The notes: generated by a model from the letters alone, not told the origin. Counted from the stretch's first letter, positions 39,826-49,549 are shown. The stretch is DNA of 64,000 nucleotides from Stutzerimonas stutzeri (GCF_000952685.1 NZ_JYHV01000020.1:1-64000); one strand, 5' to 3'. Program-made: numbers and translations.

Positions 39826-40313
39826 GTTCCCTTGATCAGCTCGAGCCGCTGATCGCACCCGCCCCGATCAGTGGGTGGCCTCCGGCGCCCGGCTGGTGGT
39901 TCGTCGCCGCGCTGATGCTCAGCGTACTTCTGCTACTGCGTTTGCGCCCATGGCAACGGCGACAACGAGCGAAAGTCGAAGCCGAAGTGACCGTCGACCC
40001 CCAGCGGCAGATCGCATTGGACGAGCTCGCTCAGTTGAACAAGCCCTACGGGGGCCAGCCGGCCAATCAGTGGCTGCAGCAGCTCAACGGGCTGCTCAAA
40101 CGCCTCTGTCGCACCCGCTATCCGGACGATCACCCGCATACGCTCAGCGGCCGTGCCTGGCTGGCGTTTCTCGACAGTCGTTGCCCGGCAGCCGGCCTGA
40201 CGCGCTGGATGGTGCTGGTCGAAGGGGTTTACCGCGCCGAATGCCAACTGGACGACAAGGCCATCCAGGGTTTGGAGCAGGCCGTGCAGATCTGGATTCG
40301 CAAGCATGTTTGA
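39822..40313 (+). CDS. DUF4381 membrane protein
   Basis: A 163-residue protein with one transmembrane helix (WWFVAALMLSVLLLLRL, residues about 26-42) preceded by a proline-rich start LIAPAPISGWPPAPG, followed by a soluble helical domain (LNKPYGGQPANQWLQQLNGL; HTLSGRAWLAFLDSRC). It is a standard component of MoxR/vWA operons with unknown role. It overlaps the neighbours by 4 nt upstream and 8 nt downstream. Confidence 0.88.
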   Translation: MSSLDQLEPLIAPAPISGWPPAPGWWFVAALMLSVLLLLRLRPWQRRQRAKVEAEVTVDPQRQIALDELAQLNKPYGGQPANQWLQQLNGLLKRLCRTRYPDDHPHTLSGRAWLAFLDSRCPAAGLTRWMVLVEGVYRAECQLDDKAIQGLEQAVQIWIRKHV

Positions 40314-41319
40314 GCTGGCGTGGCCGTGGATTTTTCTCCTGCTGCCGCTACCCTGGGTGTTGCGCTGGCTGCTGCCGGCCGCCGACAGCGGCGATGCCGC
40401 GCTGAAGGTCAGTTTCATCGGAGAACTGGAACCGCTGGCCGGCCGTCGCGCCGGCGTCGCGCTTCCCGCGTGGCGTCAACAACTTCCCTATCTGGTGGTC
40501 TGGTTGCTGCTGTTATTGGCCGCCGCCCGGCCGCAATGGCTCGGCGAACCCCTGCCGCTGCCCACCAGTGGTCGTGATCTGCTGCTGGCTGTAGACGTCT
40601 CCGGCTCGATGGACTACCCGGACATGCAATGGGAGGGCGACGAGGTCAGTCGGCTGGAACTGGTCAAGCATCTGCTCGGCAATTTCATCATCGAGCGGCG
40701 TGGCGACCGCGTCGGACTGATTCTCTTCGGCAGCAAAGCCTACCTGCAGGCACCGCTGACCTTCGACCGACAGACCGTGCGCACCTGGCTCGACGAGGCC
40801 GCGATCGGTATCGCCGGCGGCAACACCGCCATCGGCGATGCCATCGGCCTGGCGATCAAGCGTCTGCGCGAGCGTCCGGCGCAAAGCCGAGTGCTGGTGT
40901 TGATCACGGACGGTGCCAACAACGGCGGAGAGCTCGACCCGCTGCTGGCCGCTCGCCTCGCTGCAGAAGAAGGCGTCAGGATACATACCATCGGCATTGG
41001 CTCTGATGCGGAGGCTGGCGGCGTACTTCAGCGCTTCGGCTTCGTGGGTGCCGAGCTGGACGAACCAACCCTGCGGGCAATTGCCGAGCGAACTGGCGGC
41101 GATTACTTCCGAGCACGCTCGAGCAGCGAGCTGAAGGCCATTGGCGACACGCTCGATCAGCTCGAACCGGCCGCACAACAGCCGGCCCAGGCACGCGTCG
41201 CCGATGCGCTCTACGTCTGGCCACTGTCAGCGGCATTGTTGATCAGCCTGCTGCTGGTGGCGAACAGCCTCTGGAGGCCGGCATTGCAACGCCTCATCTG
41301 GCGCGGGGAGCAGCTGTGA
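40306..41319 (+). CDS. von Willebrand factor A membrane protein (BatA-like)
   Basis: A 337-residue protein anchored by two N-terminal helices and one C-terminal helix, with a vWA domain between. An intact metal-ion-dependent adhesion site is present: AVDVSGSMDYPD (DxSxS, near residue 96), a threonine in the AAIGIAGGNTAIGDAI block, and LITDGANNGG. It is likely an inner-membrane component that binds partners in the periplasm. It overlaps both neighbouring genes. Confidence 0.9.
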   Translation: MFELAWPWIFLLLPLPWVLRWLLPAADSGDAALKVSFIGELEPLAGRRAGVALPAWRQQLPYLVVWLLLLLAAARPQWLGEPLPLPTSGRDLLLAVDVSGSMDYPDMQWEGDEVSRLELVKHLLGNFIIERRGDRVGLILFGSKAYLQAPLTFDRQTVRTWLDEAAIGIAGGNTAIGDAIGLAIKRLRERPAQSRVLVLITDGANNGGELDPLLAARLAAEEGVRIHTIGIGSDAEAGGVLQRFGFVGAELDEPTLRAIAERTGGDYFRARSSSELKAIGDTLDQLEPAAQQPAQARVADALYVWPLSAALLISLLLVANSLWRPALQRLIWRGEQL

Positions 41320-43040
41320 TCGACGCGCTGCCCCACGTGCTCAGGCCCTTCTGGCTGTTGATCCTGCCGCTACTCGCCTGGCTGCTGTGGCGACTCTGGC
41401 ATCGTCAACGGCAGATTGGCCGCTGGCAGCGCCTGTTGCCCGAAGCCTTTCATGCTGCGTTGCTGACACGTGGCAAATTGCGCAACAGCAGGCGTCCCTG
41501 GCTGCTGCTCGGTACGGCCTGGCTGCTTGCCTGCGTGGCGCTGCTGGGGCCGAGTTGGCAGCATGCCGAACAGCCCAACCTGTCACGTGTCGATCCGCTG
41601 GTGATACTGCTGGAAACCACGCCGGCCATGCTCGCGGCCGATGTCCGCCCCAATCGCCTGGAGCAGGCCAAGCGCAAGATTCTCGATCTGCTGCACACGC
41701 GTGACGATGCCCAAACCGCGGTAGTTGCATTCGCCGGAAGCGCCCATACCCTGGTGCCGCTGTCCAACGATATCGCCACGACGCAGAACCTACTGGATGC
41801 CCTCCAGCCTGACCTGATGCCGGAGCCCGGCCACCGCGCGGAGCTGGCCGTGGCGCATGGCATCGAACTCCTTGCACGAGGGGCGAATGGGCGCGGTCGG
41901 TTGCTGTTGATCGGCAGCAGCCTGAACGAACAGGAGCGCACCGCGATTCGTAGCGTGCTCGAGGACAGCGATCAGCAACTGCTTATTCTGGGCGTCGGTA
42001 CCGCGCAAGGCGCCCCCATCGCCAACGAAGATGGCAGCTTCCTCAAGGACGAAACGGGCGCCATTCTGATCCCACGGTTGGATGACGGCGCGATGCGCCG
42101 CTTCGCGAACAGCATCGAAGGCCGCTATCAGCAGGCACGTATCGATGACAGCGACTTAGCAGGCCTCGGTTTGCTGGAGCGCAGCGGCGCGCTAGTGACT
42201 CAGGATGACTCGACCCGTCTCGATACCTGGCTCGATCAAGGCTACTGGCTGCTGTTGCCGCTGCTGTTGCTGGCCGCGTGTGGAGGGCGCCGCGGTTGGC
42301 TTTTCTGCCTGCCGCTGTTGATCGTCATACCGCAACCCGCCAGCGCACTGAGCATGCAGGACCTATGGCTACGGCCGGATCAGCAAGGCATGCGACTGCT
42401 GGAAGCCCAACGTCCAGCCGAGGCAGCGGAGCGCTTCGAAGACCCTCAATGGCAAGGCTACGCCCGCTACCAGGCGGGTGACTTTGCCGGTGCCGCCAAG
42501 CAGTTCGCCAAAGGCGATACCGCAGCGGACCATTACAACCGTGGTAATGCACTGGCGCGCAATGAGGAACTGGAAGCGGCCATAGAAGCCTATGATCAGG
42601 CATTGGAGCTCGACCCGGAGCTGGAACCGGCCCGTCGCAACAAGGCCACCGTTGAAGCCGCCCTGCGTCAACGTCAGGAGCAAGAGCAGACCTCGAATGA
42701 TCAGCCCGCGCAGGATGAACCGCCAGAGGCTCGCCAAACCGAGCAGAAGTCATCGAGCAACAGCGCCACTGCTGCTCAGCCTGACGCGCCCGACGCATCC
42801 GGCCAGGACGATTCCAGCAAGGGCAACGATGCAGCAGACGGCGCGCCAACCGAATCCCCTGTACCAGACGAACAGGACGAAGCAGACGAAGCGCTTGCTC
42901 AGCCCCGGGAAGCGCCTTTCGATCCCGAGCAGGACCAAGCGATGAACCAGTGGCTGCGCAAGATTCCCGACAACCCCGGCGAGCTGCTGCGCCGCAAATT
43001 TCTTTACGAACAACGCAAGCGCCAGGAAATGAATCGATGA
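41316..43040 (+). CDS. vWA/TPR membrane protein (BatB/BatC-like) with altered metal site
   Basis: A 574-residue fusion: membrane helices at the N-terminus, a vWA domain (about 85-275), a further membrane segment (about 305-345), then tetratricopeptide repeats (FAKGDTAADHYNRGNALARN; LEAAIEAYDQALELDPELEP near 415-440), and a low-complexity acidic, Gln/Ser-rich region to about 545. The vWA domain is unusual: where relatives have DxSxS, it reads LLETTPAML, and the later TDG motif is replaced by IGSS, so metal binding is probably lost. The start is GTG overlapping the previous stop codon. Confidence 0.88.
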   Translation: MIDALPHVLRPFWLLILPLLAWLLWRLWHRQRQIGRWQRLLPEAFHAALLTRGKLRNSRRPWLLLGTAWLLACVALLGPSWQHAEQPNLSRVDPLVILLETTPAMLAADVRPNRLEQAKRKILDLLHTRDDAQTAVVAFAGSAHTLVPLSNDIATTQNLLDALQPDLMPEPGHRAELAVAHGIELLARGANGRGRLLLIGSSLNEQERTAIRSVLEDSDQQLLILGVGTAQGAPIANEDGSFLKDETGAILIPRLDDGAMRRFANSIEGRYQQARIDDSDLAGLGLLERSGALVTQDDSTRLDTWLDQGYWLLLPLLLLAACGGRRGWLFCLPLLIVIPQPASALSMQDLWLRPDQQGMRLLEAQRPAEAAERFEDPQWQGYARYQAGDFAGAAKQFAKGDTAADHYNRGNALARNEELEAAIEAYDQALELDPELEPARRNKATVEAALRQRQEQEQTSNDQPAQDEPPEARQTEQKSSSNSATAAQPDAPDASGQDDSSKGNDAADGAPTESPVPDEQDEADEALAQPREAPFDPEQDQAMNQWLRKIPDNPGELLRRKFLYEQRKRQEMNR

Positions 43041-44659
43041 AGCGGCTGACGGCACTGGTGTTTTTGCTCCTGCTCGGTTTCCAGGCGAATGCCGCTGCGT
43101 TGATCGCCCGGGTCGACCGCACGCAATTGAGCCTGGACGAAATGGTCGAGCTGACACTCGAAACCGCGGACGCCACCGTATTCGGCAAACCCGACCTGCA
43201 GCCACTCGAGGGTCTCTTCAAGGTGCTCGGTACCCGTCAGGACAACCAGCTATCCGGGGCCAACGGCGAGGCGCGCGCAATCACCCGTTGGCTGATCACC
43301 TTGCAGCCCCGGCAAACCGGCTACGTGATCATTCCACCGCTGCAGCTGGGCGACTGGCGCAGCGAGCCGATCACCCTCAACGTCACCGAACCCAGCCCCG
43401 GGGGTGGCGACACGCTCGCCCCGATATTCATCGACTCCAGCCTCGATCACGACAGTGTCTATGTACAAGCGCAGGTGGTGCTGACCCTACGCATCTACCA
43501 TTCCGTATCGCTCTATGACGACAGCACGCTCTCGCCCTTGAAGATGAGCGACGCGTTGGTCGAGCGGCTCGGCGAGCCGCGGACCTACGAAAAAGACATC
43601 AACGGCATTCGTCATGGCGTGATCGAAATCCGCTATGCGCTGTTTCCGCAGAAAAGCGGCACGCTGAGTATTCCTGCTCAGCTGTTCAGCGCAACTACGG
43701 TCGCCGGCAACGGCGACTACTATGGCTCTCGCTTCGGCAAATCCACTCAAGTGAAATCGCCGGAGATCCCACTGCAGGTCAAACCCAAGCCGGCCGAATA
43801 CCCCGCCGATGCCCCCTGGCTCCCGGCGACCAATCTGACCCTGGTCGAAGCCTGGAGCCCGCAGCCGCAGGATGCACAACTCGGCGAGGCGCTGACACGC
43901 AGCCTGCTGGTGAAAGCAGAGGGTCTGTCCAGTGCGCAGCTGCCCCCGGTCGAATCGCCAACGGTTCCAGGACTGCGCCGCTATCCCGACCAACCGAGCC
44001 TGAACGATGCGGTCAGCGAAGATGGCGTCAACGGCAGCCGCGAACAGCGTGAGGCGCTGGTGGCGACGCGAGCCGGTGATCTTGTTCTGCCGCCCGTGGA
44101 GCTGGTCTGGTGGAACACGGTCGAAGACCGACTGGAGCGCAGCGCACTCCCCGAACGAGCGCTGCAGATTGCAGACAACCCCGAGCTTCAGCAGCCCTCG
44201 CAAGAAAACGCCGATACACCGCAACCGCAAGCCCAGGCGCACCGGCTGTGGCCATGGCAGCTGAGCAGCGCCGTGCTGGCCCTGACCACCCTGCTCGGTT
44301 TCGGCCTATGGCTGCGAGCCCGCAGTCAGCCGGCGGTGATTCGCACCGTTCAGAGCGGCCCCACGCCCCGCAGCCTGCTCGACGACCTCAAACGCGCATG
44401 CCTGGCCAACGATACCCAGGCGACTCGTCACGCGCTCGACGCCTGGGCGCGTCAGCAACCTGAAACCTTGGCCGACATGGCCGCACGCTTCGTCCCTTTA
44501 TCAGACGCACTCGATGGCCTGAATGGTGCGCTCTACAGCGAGACCGGCCAGCGCTGGCAGGGTGAAGCGCTGTGGCAGGCCATCCAGAGCCTGCCGACTG
44601 CGCAGCCCGAAACCAGCGAGCAGGAAACCGGCGCCTTGCCACCGCTATATCCACGCTAA
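43037..44659 (+). CDS. BatD-like membrane protein
   Basis: A 540-residue protein with signal peptide (LTALVFLLLLGFQANAAA), a long periplasmic beta-rich part of the BatD family (ARVDRTQLSLDEMVELTLET near residue 22; MKRLGEPRTYEK-like and GTLSIPAQLFSA segments), and a transmembrane helix near residue 415 (SAVLALTTLLGFGLWLRA) with a cytoplasmic tail. It is the last gene of the MoxR operon and overlaps its predecessor by ATGA. Family members are linked to envelope stress tolerance; the exact function is unknown. Confidence 0.88.
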   Translation: MKRLTALVFLLLLGFQANAAALIARVDRTQLSLDEMVELTLETADATVFGKPDLQPLEGLFKVLGTRQDNQLSGANGEARAITRWLITLQPRQTGYVIIPPLQLGDWRSEPITLNVTEPSPGGGDTLAPIFIDSSLDHDSVYVQAQVVLTLRIYHSVSLYDDSTLSPLKMSDALVERLGEPRTYEKDINGIRHGVIEIRYALFPQKSGTLSIPAQLFSATTVAGNGDYYGSRFGKSTQVKSPEIPLQVKPKPAEYPADAPWLPATNLTLVEAWSPQPQDAQLGEALTRSLLVKAEGLSSAQLPPVESPTVPGLRRYPDQPSLNDAVSEDGVNGSREQREALVATRAGDLVLPPVELVWWNTVEDRLERSALPERALQIADNPELQQPSQENADTPQPQAQAHRLWPWQLSSAVLALTTLLGFGLWLRARSQPAVIRTVQSGPTPRSLLDDLKRACLANDTQATRHALDAWARQQPETLADMAARFVPLSDALDGLNGALYSETGQRWQGEALWQAIQSLPTAQPETSEQETGALPPLYPR

Positions 44660-44874
44660 CCCTCATCGCTGCGCCAGGCAGCCTGAGCACATCGGGCCGG
44701 TCGCTGAAGCACAAGCAGGCACCCGGAAGCACCGGTGGGCTTGCATCGATGCTCACTCCTTTGGCATGTGGCTTGCTTTGTCTCGCATATGATTTCCCTG
44801 CGCGCCGATCGCTGCTCCACGGCGATACGCGATACGCGATACGCGCGCCCAGCATTGCCAAAGGTCCTGCCAGC
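44660..44874. other. batD-nasS intergenic region with heptamer repeat
   Basis: About 215 nt without a credible gene, presumably carrying the nasST promoter. It includes three perfect tandem copies of GATACGC at 44824-44844, ending 30 nt before the nasS start. No sigma-54 element, ANTAR leader or terminator of the kind found before the structural genes is seen here, consistent with constitutive sensor expression. Confidence 0.45.
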
Positions 44875-46098
44875 ATGCCCCATCCCAACACACCCTCGCG
44901 ACCTGATCCGCTGGCCTGGGTCGCAGGCAGCGATGCACCGGAAAAACGCGTCGTCAACCTAGGCTTCATGGCTCTGACCGATGCCGCCTCACTGATCGTC
45001 GCTGCCACCCAGGGCTTCGCGCAGCCTTACGGCCTGACGCTCAATCTGCAGCGCCAGGCGTCCTGGTCCAACGTGCGTGACAAGCTGATCGAGGGTGAAC
45101 TGGATGCTGCCCACGGTCTGTACGGGCTGATCTATGCAGTCCATCTGGGCATTGGCGGTAGCGCACCGGTGGACATGGCGGTACTCATGGGCCTGGCCCA
45201 GAACGGCCAGAGCATTAGCCTGTCGAGCACGCTCAAGGCGGCGGGCGTGACCGATCCGGAGGCACTCAGTACGTGCGTGCGCCAGAGCGGTGCAAAACTC
45301 ACCTTGGCCCAGACCTTTCCCACCGGTACCCATGCCCTCTGGCTCTATTATTGGCTGGCAGCCAATGGCATCCACCCATTGAAAGATGTGCGCACCCTCG
45401 TGGTGCCGCCCTCGCAAATGGTTGCGCACCTGCGTGCACGACGCATCGACGGCTTCTGCGCCGGGGAGCCGTGGGGCGCTCAAGCGATTCAGGAGGACAT
45501 GGGGTTTACGCTGGCGACAAGCCAATCGATCTGGCCCGACCACCCGGAAAAGGTTCTGGGCTGCACCCGTGCCTTTGTCGAGGAGAATCCCAACACCGCC
45601 CGCGCGCTGGTCATGGCCGTCCTCGAGGCGAGCCGCTTCATCGACGAGAGCCAGGAGAATCGGCGCAGCACCGCGCACCTGATCGCCGGCAGCGAGTACG
45701 TCGATGCACCGGTAGCGGCCATCGAGCCGCGTTTTCTCGGCCAATATGAGGACGGCCTTGGCCACGCCTGGTTGGACAAACATCCACTTCGCTTCTTCGG
45801 TAACGGTGAAGTGAACATGCCCTACCATTCCGACGGTCTGTGGTTCATGACCCAGCTACGGCGCTGGGGCCTGCTGCGCGAAGACCCCGACTACCTTGCC
45901 GTAGCGCAGAGCGTGCAGCAGACCAGTCTCTATCGCGATGCGGCGACAGCGCTGAATATCCCCCTGCCCGATACCCTCATGCGCAGCGCCGTTTTGATGG
46001 ACGGCAGCCGCTGGGATGGCAGCGACCCGGCCGCCTACGCCCGCAGTTTCGCCCTGCATGCTTTGGCGGATTCCGCCGTGCCTCCAGTACTCTGCTAA
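44875..46098 (+). CDS. nasS: Nitrate sensor NasS (NrtA/CmpA-like)
   Basis: Cytoplasmic nitrate/nitrite sensor that sequesters NasT until nitrate binds. The 407-residue protein has the periplasmic-binding fold of NrtA (VNLGFMALTDAASLIVAATQ near residue 25; EGELDAAHGLYGLIYAVHLG near 72; GFCAGEPWGAQAI near 198) but no signal peptide, which separates NasS from the transporter-binding protein encoded at 47126. Start at 44875 (MPHPNTPSRPD); longer frames run into batD. It is followed after 11 nt by nasT, the usual pair. Confidence 0.93.
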   Translation: MPHPNTPSRPDPLAWVAGSDAPEKRVVNLGFMALTDAASLIVAATQGFAQPYGLTLNLQRQASWSNVRDKLIEGELDAAHGLYGLIYAVHLGIGGSAPVDMAVLMGLAQNGQSISLSSTLKAAGVTDPEALSTCVRQSGAKLTLAQTFPTGTHALWLYYWLAANGIHPLKDVRTLVVPPSQMVAHLRARRIDGFCAGEPWGAQAIQEDMGFTLATSQSIWPDHPEKVLGCTRAFVEENPNTARALVMAVLEASRFIDESQENRRSTAHLIAGSEYVDAPVAAIEPRFLGQYEDGLGHAWLDKHPLRFFGNGEVNMPYHSDGLWFMTQLRRWGLLREDPDYLAVAQSVQQTSLYRDAATALNIPLPDTLMRSAVLMDGSRWDGSDPAAYARSFALHALADSAVPPVLC

Positions 46099-46109
46099 GG
46101 GAGACAGCC

Positions 46110-46697
46110 ATGCTTCGCGTCCTCCTGATCGACGACACCCCACGCAAGGTCGGCCGCCTGCGAACCGCCCTTATAGAAGCCGGCTTCGAGGTTATCGAGG
46201 AATCCGGCCTGACCATCGACCTTCCCGAGCGGGTCGAGGCCATACGCCCCGATGTGGTACTGATCGACACCGATTCCCCCGGCCGCGACGTGATGGAGCA
46301 GGTGGTGATGGTCACCCGCGACCAGCCCCGCCCCATCGTCATGTTCACCGACGACAGCAACCCAGACGCCATGCGCCAGGCGATCCGCGCCGGCGTCAGC
46401 GCCTACATCGTCGAAGGCATCCAGGCCCAGCGCCTGAAACCCATCCTCGATGTCGCCATGGCCCGCTTCGAGAGCGACCAGGCGATCCGCGCACAGTTGC
46501 ATGCACGCGATCAGCAACTGGTCGAACGCAAGCGCATTGAACTGGCCAAGGGCATGCTGATGAAGATGCGCAGCTGCAACGAGGAAGAGGCCTACACCCT
46601 CATGCGGCGCCAGGCCATGAGCCGCCAGCAGAAGCTTATCCAGGTGGCCGAACAGATCATCGCGATGAACGATCTGCTGGGCAGCAATTCAGGCTAG
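46110..46697 (+). CDS. nasT: ANTAR-domain RNA-binding antiterminator NasT
   Basis: Binds two-hairpin leader RNAs and prevents termination when freed from NasS. It has 195 residues: a receiver-like domain (LRVLLIDDTPRKVGRL; phosphoacceptor-region aspartates in VVLIDTDSPGRD near residue 52), a coiled-coil linker, and the C-terminal ANTAR three-helix domain (RIELAKGMLMKMRSCNEEEA, about 146-165, then MRRQAMSRQQKLIQVAEQII). AAGGGAG precedes the ATG. Three matching target leaders lie downstream at 47010, 52331 and 56207. Confidence 0.97.
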   Translation: MLRVLLIDDTPRKVGRLRTALIEAGFEVIEESGLTIDLPERVEAIRPDVVLIDTDSPGRDVMEQVVMVTRDQPRPIVMFTDDSNPDAMRQAIRAGVSAYIVEGIQAQRLKPILDVAMARFESDQAIRAQLHARDQQLVERKRIELAKGMLMKMRSCNEEEAYTLMRRQAMSRQQKLIQVAEQIIAMNDLLGSNSG

Positions 46698-46725
46698 CAG
46701 CACCGGCTCCTGACACGACAACGAG

Positions 46726-46756
46726 CCCCGCCAACTTGGCGGGTTTTGTTTTTTTT
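46726..46756 (+). terminator. Intrinsic terminator of nasST
   Basis: Stem CCCGCC/GGCGGG with loop AACTT followed by a 13-base T-rich run with one G. It separates nasST from the nrtABC unit. Confidence 0.88.
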
Positions 46757-46970
46757 GCAGAGTCGCAGACAAGTCCTCAGGGCGATTTGGCGCGCGTTCC
46801 GCCCTGAACCAAAACGGCGCTTCATCGGCTCGTCACTGCACGGCAATCGGGCCAGCCACGACCTCGCAGCCGGCTGAACGCTCTGACGACACCGTATCGA
46901 GCGTACCGCATCTTATACAAGCTACTGATTTTTATAGAAATAAAAATAATAAAAGGAAAATCAAGCGCTC

Positions 46971-46986
46971 TGGCAAGCCGCTTGCT
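46971..46986 (+). promoter_or_regulatory. Sigma-54 promoter of the nrtABC unit
   Basis: TGGCAAGCCGCTTGCT has GG and GC separated by exactly ten bases, fitting the -24/-12 consensus. Transcription would begin near 46997, just before the ANTAR leader. An A/T-rich tract (46929-46961) lies immediately upstream and could be an IHF or bending site (inference). No textbook NtrC palindrome was recognised between 46757 and 46928. Confidence 0.8.
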
Positions 46987-47009
46987 ACTTCCCCATTACC
47001 ACGTCTTCG

Positions 47010-47101
47010 GGTCGCCAACGGCGGTGATCGGGACGAATTGACAAAGGCGTCAACGGTGCTCGCTCTGCTCATGCAGAGGCGGCGTCCGTTACGCCTTTTT
47101 T
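47010..47101 (+). ncRNA. ANTAR-responsive leader RNA and terminator before nrtA
   Basis: P1: stem GGTCGCC/GGTGATC (47010-47016 with 47023-47029) and hexaloop AACGGC. P2: stem TTGAC/GTCAA (47038-47042 with 47049-47053) and hexaloop AAAGGC. Both loops have A at position 1 and G at position 4. Terminator: AAAGGCGT-c-AACGG (47043-47056) pairs with CCGTTACGCCTTT (47086-47098), with an inner hairpin CTCTGC/GCAGAG, then six T. P2 and the terminator share 47043-47053 and cannot coexist, so NasT binding to P1/P2 should allow read-through into nrtA. Confidence 0.88.
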
Positions 47102-47125
47102 CGTTTCGCGATTGAGGGATAAATC

Positions 47126-48499
47126 ATGCGCAAGACCCGCCGTACACTGCTGAAGACCCTTGTGGCCAGCGTGGGCTGCTCCGCCCTGCTGCAGTTGGTG
47201 CCGATGACCGCCTGGGCGGCCGAACCGGAAAAGGAAGAACTCAAGCTCGGCTTTATCAAGCTCACCGACATGGCACCCCTGGCGATCGCCTACGAGAAGG
47301 GCTTTTTCGAGGACGAAGGCCTCTACGTCACGCTTGAGGCCCAGGCGAACTGGAAGGTCTTGCTGGACCGCGTCATCGACGGCGAACTGGACGGCGCGCA
47401 CATGCTCTCCGGCCAGCCAATCGGCGCCACCATCGGCTTCGGCACCAAGGCGGAGATCATCACGGCCTTCACCATGGACCTCAATGGCAACGCCATCACC
47501 TTGTCCAACGCGATCTGGGAGCAGATGAAGCCCAACGTGACCATGGTCGACGGCAAACCGCAGCATCCGATCAAGGCCGACGCGCTCAAGCCGGTGATCG
47601 AGCAGCTCAATGCCAGCGGGAAATCGTTCAACCTGGGCATGGTGTTCCCGGTTTCGACGCACAACTACGAGCTGCGCTACTGGCTCGCCGCCGGCGGTAT
47701 CCATCCTGGCTACTACGCACCGAACAAGGGCGACATCAGCGGGCAGATCGACGCCCAGGCGTTGCTCTCGGTAACCCCGCCACCGCAGATGCCCTCGACC
47801 ATGGAAGCCGGCACTATCCATGGATACAGCGTCGGCGAGCCTTGGAATCAGCAAGCGGTGTTCAAGGGCATCGGCGTGCCGGTGGTGGCCGACTACGCGA
47901 TCCGCAAGAACATGTCGGAAAAGGTCTTCGGCGTCTCCAAGGCCTGGGCCGAAGCAAACCCCGAAACCCACAAGCGTCTGGTCAAGGCGCTGATCCGCGC
48001 CGGCAAATGGCTCGATGAAGACAACAACGCCAATCGTCAGGAAGCGGTGGAAATTCTCTCTCGCCCCGAATATGTCGGCGCCGATGCCAAAGTCATCGCC
48101 AACTCCATGACCGGCACCTTCGAGTTCGAAAAAGGCGACAAGCGCGACGTGCCGGACTTCAACGTGTTCTTCCGCTACCACGCGACCTACCCCTACTACT
48201 CCGACGCCATCTGGTACCTGACGCAGATGCGCCGCTGGGGACAGATCGCCGAGGCCAAGCCGGACAGCTGGTATCTGGACATGGCCAAGCGCGTCTACCA
48301 CCCGCAAATCTATCGCGAGGCCGCGGCGGAGCTGATCGCCGACGGCCTGCTCAACGCGAGCGACATACCGCCGCCCGACGAGGACGGTATCCGCGAGCCG
48401 CTGGCCGACACCATCGACGGCATCACCTACGACGGGCACACGCCCAACGCTTACCTCGAACAGTTCGCGATCGGCCTGAAAGGCGATACCACGCTCTGA
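47126..48499 (+). CDS. nrtA: Nitrate ABC transporter substrate-binding protein
   Basis: Periplasmic nitrate-binding protein of the NrtA/CmpA family, 457 residues. The N-terminus [15 protein letters not shown] followed by a hydrophobic stretch and TAWAAE is a twin-arginine-type signal. The mature part shows [20 protein letters not shown] (near residue 38) and [20 protein letters not shown] (near 233). First gene of a unit continuing with permease, ATPase and two sensory genes. Its mRNA is preceded by an ANTAR leader whose terminator ends 24 nt before the start codon. Confidence 0.95.
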   Translation: MRKTRRTLLKTLVASVGCSALLQLVPMTAWAAEPEKEELKLGFIKLTDMAPLAIAYEKGFFEDEGLYVTLEAQANWKVLLDRVIDGELDGAHMLSGQPIGATIGFGTKAEIITAFTMDLNGNAITLSNAIWEQMKPNVTMVDGKPQHPIKADALKPVIEQLNASGKSFNLGMVFPVSTHNYELRYWLAAGGIHPGYYAPNKGDISGQIDAQALLSVTPPPQMPSTMEAGTIHGYSVGEPWNQQAVFKGIGVPVVADYAIRKNMSEKVFGVSKAWAEANPETHKRLVKALIRAGKWLDEDNNANRQEAVEILSRPEYVGADAKVIANSMTGTFEFEKGDKRDVPDFNVFFRYHATYPYYSDAIWYLTQMRRWGQIAEAKPDSWYLDMAKRVYHPQIYREAAAELIADGLLNASDIPPPDEDGIREPLADTIDGITYDGHTPNAYLEQFAIGLKGDTTL

Positions 48500-48544
48500 T
48501 TCCGCCCATGGGAGCCGTTGCGGCTCCCGATACCCGGAGAGGAC

Positions 48545-49540
48545 ATGTCAATGAGCAATCCCGCCGTCGCAAAAAGCATTAAGGAAACGCTTGAGGCAGG
48601 TCGTCAGGCCCGGCTCAAACGCTGGCTGCCGCAGGTGATCATGCCGCTGGTAGGCATCTTCGCCTTCCTGCTGTTCTGGCAGTTGGTGGCATCGAACATC
48701 CAGACCAGTCTCGGTCAATTTCCCGGCCCGAGCCAGGTGGCCGAGCAGTTCAACGGGCTGGTCGATGCCCATATCGAGTCGCAGGAAAAAGCCGAAGCCT
48801 TCTACCAGCGCCAGGAAGAACGCAACGCCGCGAAACTGGCGAAGAACCCCGACGCCGACGTGAAGATCCGCCCATACACCGGCAAGCCGACCTTTTTTGG
48901 ACAGATCATCACCAGCCTCTACACGGTGATGACCGGCTTTGTCATCGCCTCGCTGATCGCGGTCCCGCTGGGCATCGTCTGCGGTTTGAGCAAGACGGTG
49001 TACAGCGCGGTTAATCCGCTGATCCAGATCTTCAAACCGGTGTCGCCGCTGGCCTGGCTGCCGCTGGTGACCATGGTGGTCAGCGCCGTGTACATCAGCG
49101 AAGACCCGCTGATGGCGAAATCCTTCGTTACCTCAGCGCTTACAGTCGCGCTGTGTTGCCTGTGGCCGACGGTGATCAACACCACGGTCGGCGTGGCCAA
49201 CCTCGACAAGGACCTGCAGAACGTCAGCCGGGTGCTGCGCTTGTCACCGCTGAGTCATGTACGCCGCATCGTCCTGCCCGCCGCCATTCCGATGATCTTC
49301 ACCGGCCTGCGCCTGTCGCTGGCGACCGGCTGGATGGTGCTGATTGCCGCGGAAATGCTGGCGCAGAACCCCGGTCTCGGGAAATTCATCTGGGACGAGT
49401 TCCAGAACGGCAGTTCCAATTCGCTCGGCCGAATCATGGTCGCGGTGATCGTCATCGGCCTGATCGGCTTCGCCCTGGATCGCATCATGCTGATGCTCCA
49501 GCGCCGCGTGAGCTGGGACAAGAACGCAGACCTGCGCTGA
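48545..49540 (+). CDS. nrtB: Nitrate ABC transporter permease
   Basis: Inner-membrane permease of 331 residues with the binding-protein-dependent transport fold. It has an N-terminal helix (VIMPLVGIFAFLLFWQLVAS), a soluble insert, then five further helices, with the ATPase-contact loop in the EAA region near AAEMLAQNPGLGKFIWDEFQ. ATG at 48545 or 48551 are both possible; GGAGAGG upstream serves either. It lies 45 nt after nrtA and 9 nt before nrtC. Confidence 0.94.
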   Translation: MSMSNPAVAKSIKETLEAGRQARLKRWLPQVIMPLVGIFAFLLFWQLVASNIQTSLGQFPGPSQVAEQFNGLVDAHIESQEKAEAFYQRQEERNAAKLAKNPDADVKIRPYTGKPTFFGQIITSLYTVMTGFVIASLIAVPLGIVCGLSKTVYSAVNPLIQIFKPVSPLAWLPLVTMVVSAVYISEDPLMAKSFVTSALTVALCCLWPTVINTTVGVANLDKDLQNVSRVLRLSPLSHVRRIVLPAAIPMIFTGLRLSLATGWMVLIAAEMLAQNPGLGKFIWDEFQNGSSNSLGRIMVAVIVIGLIGFALDRIMLMLQRRVSWDKNADLR

Positions 49541-49549
49541 GGAATCACC

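Noticed and set aside
47069..48439. A 456-codon minus-strand frame antisense to nrtA
   Set aside because: Composition (Val/Gly/His/Asp-rich, no motifs) is typical of the complement of a high-GC gene; it would also run through the ANTAR leader.
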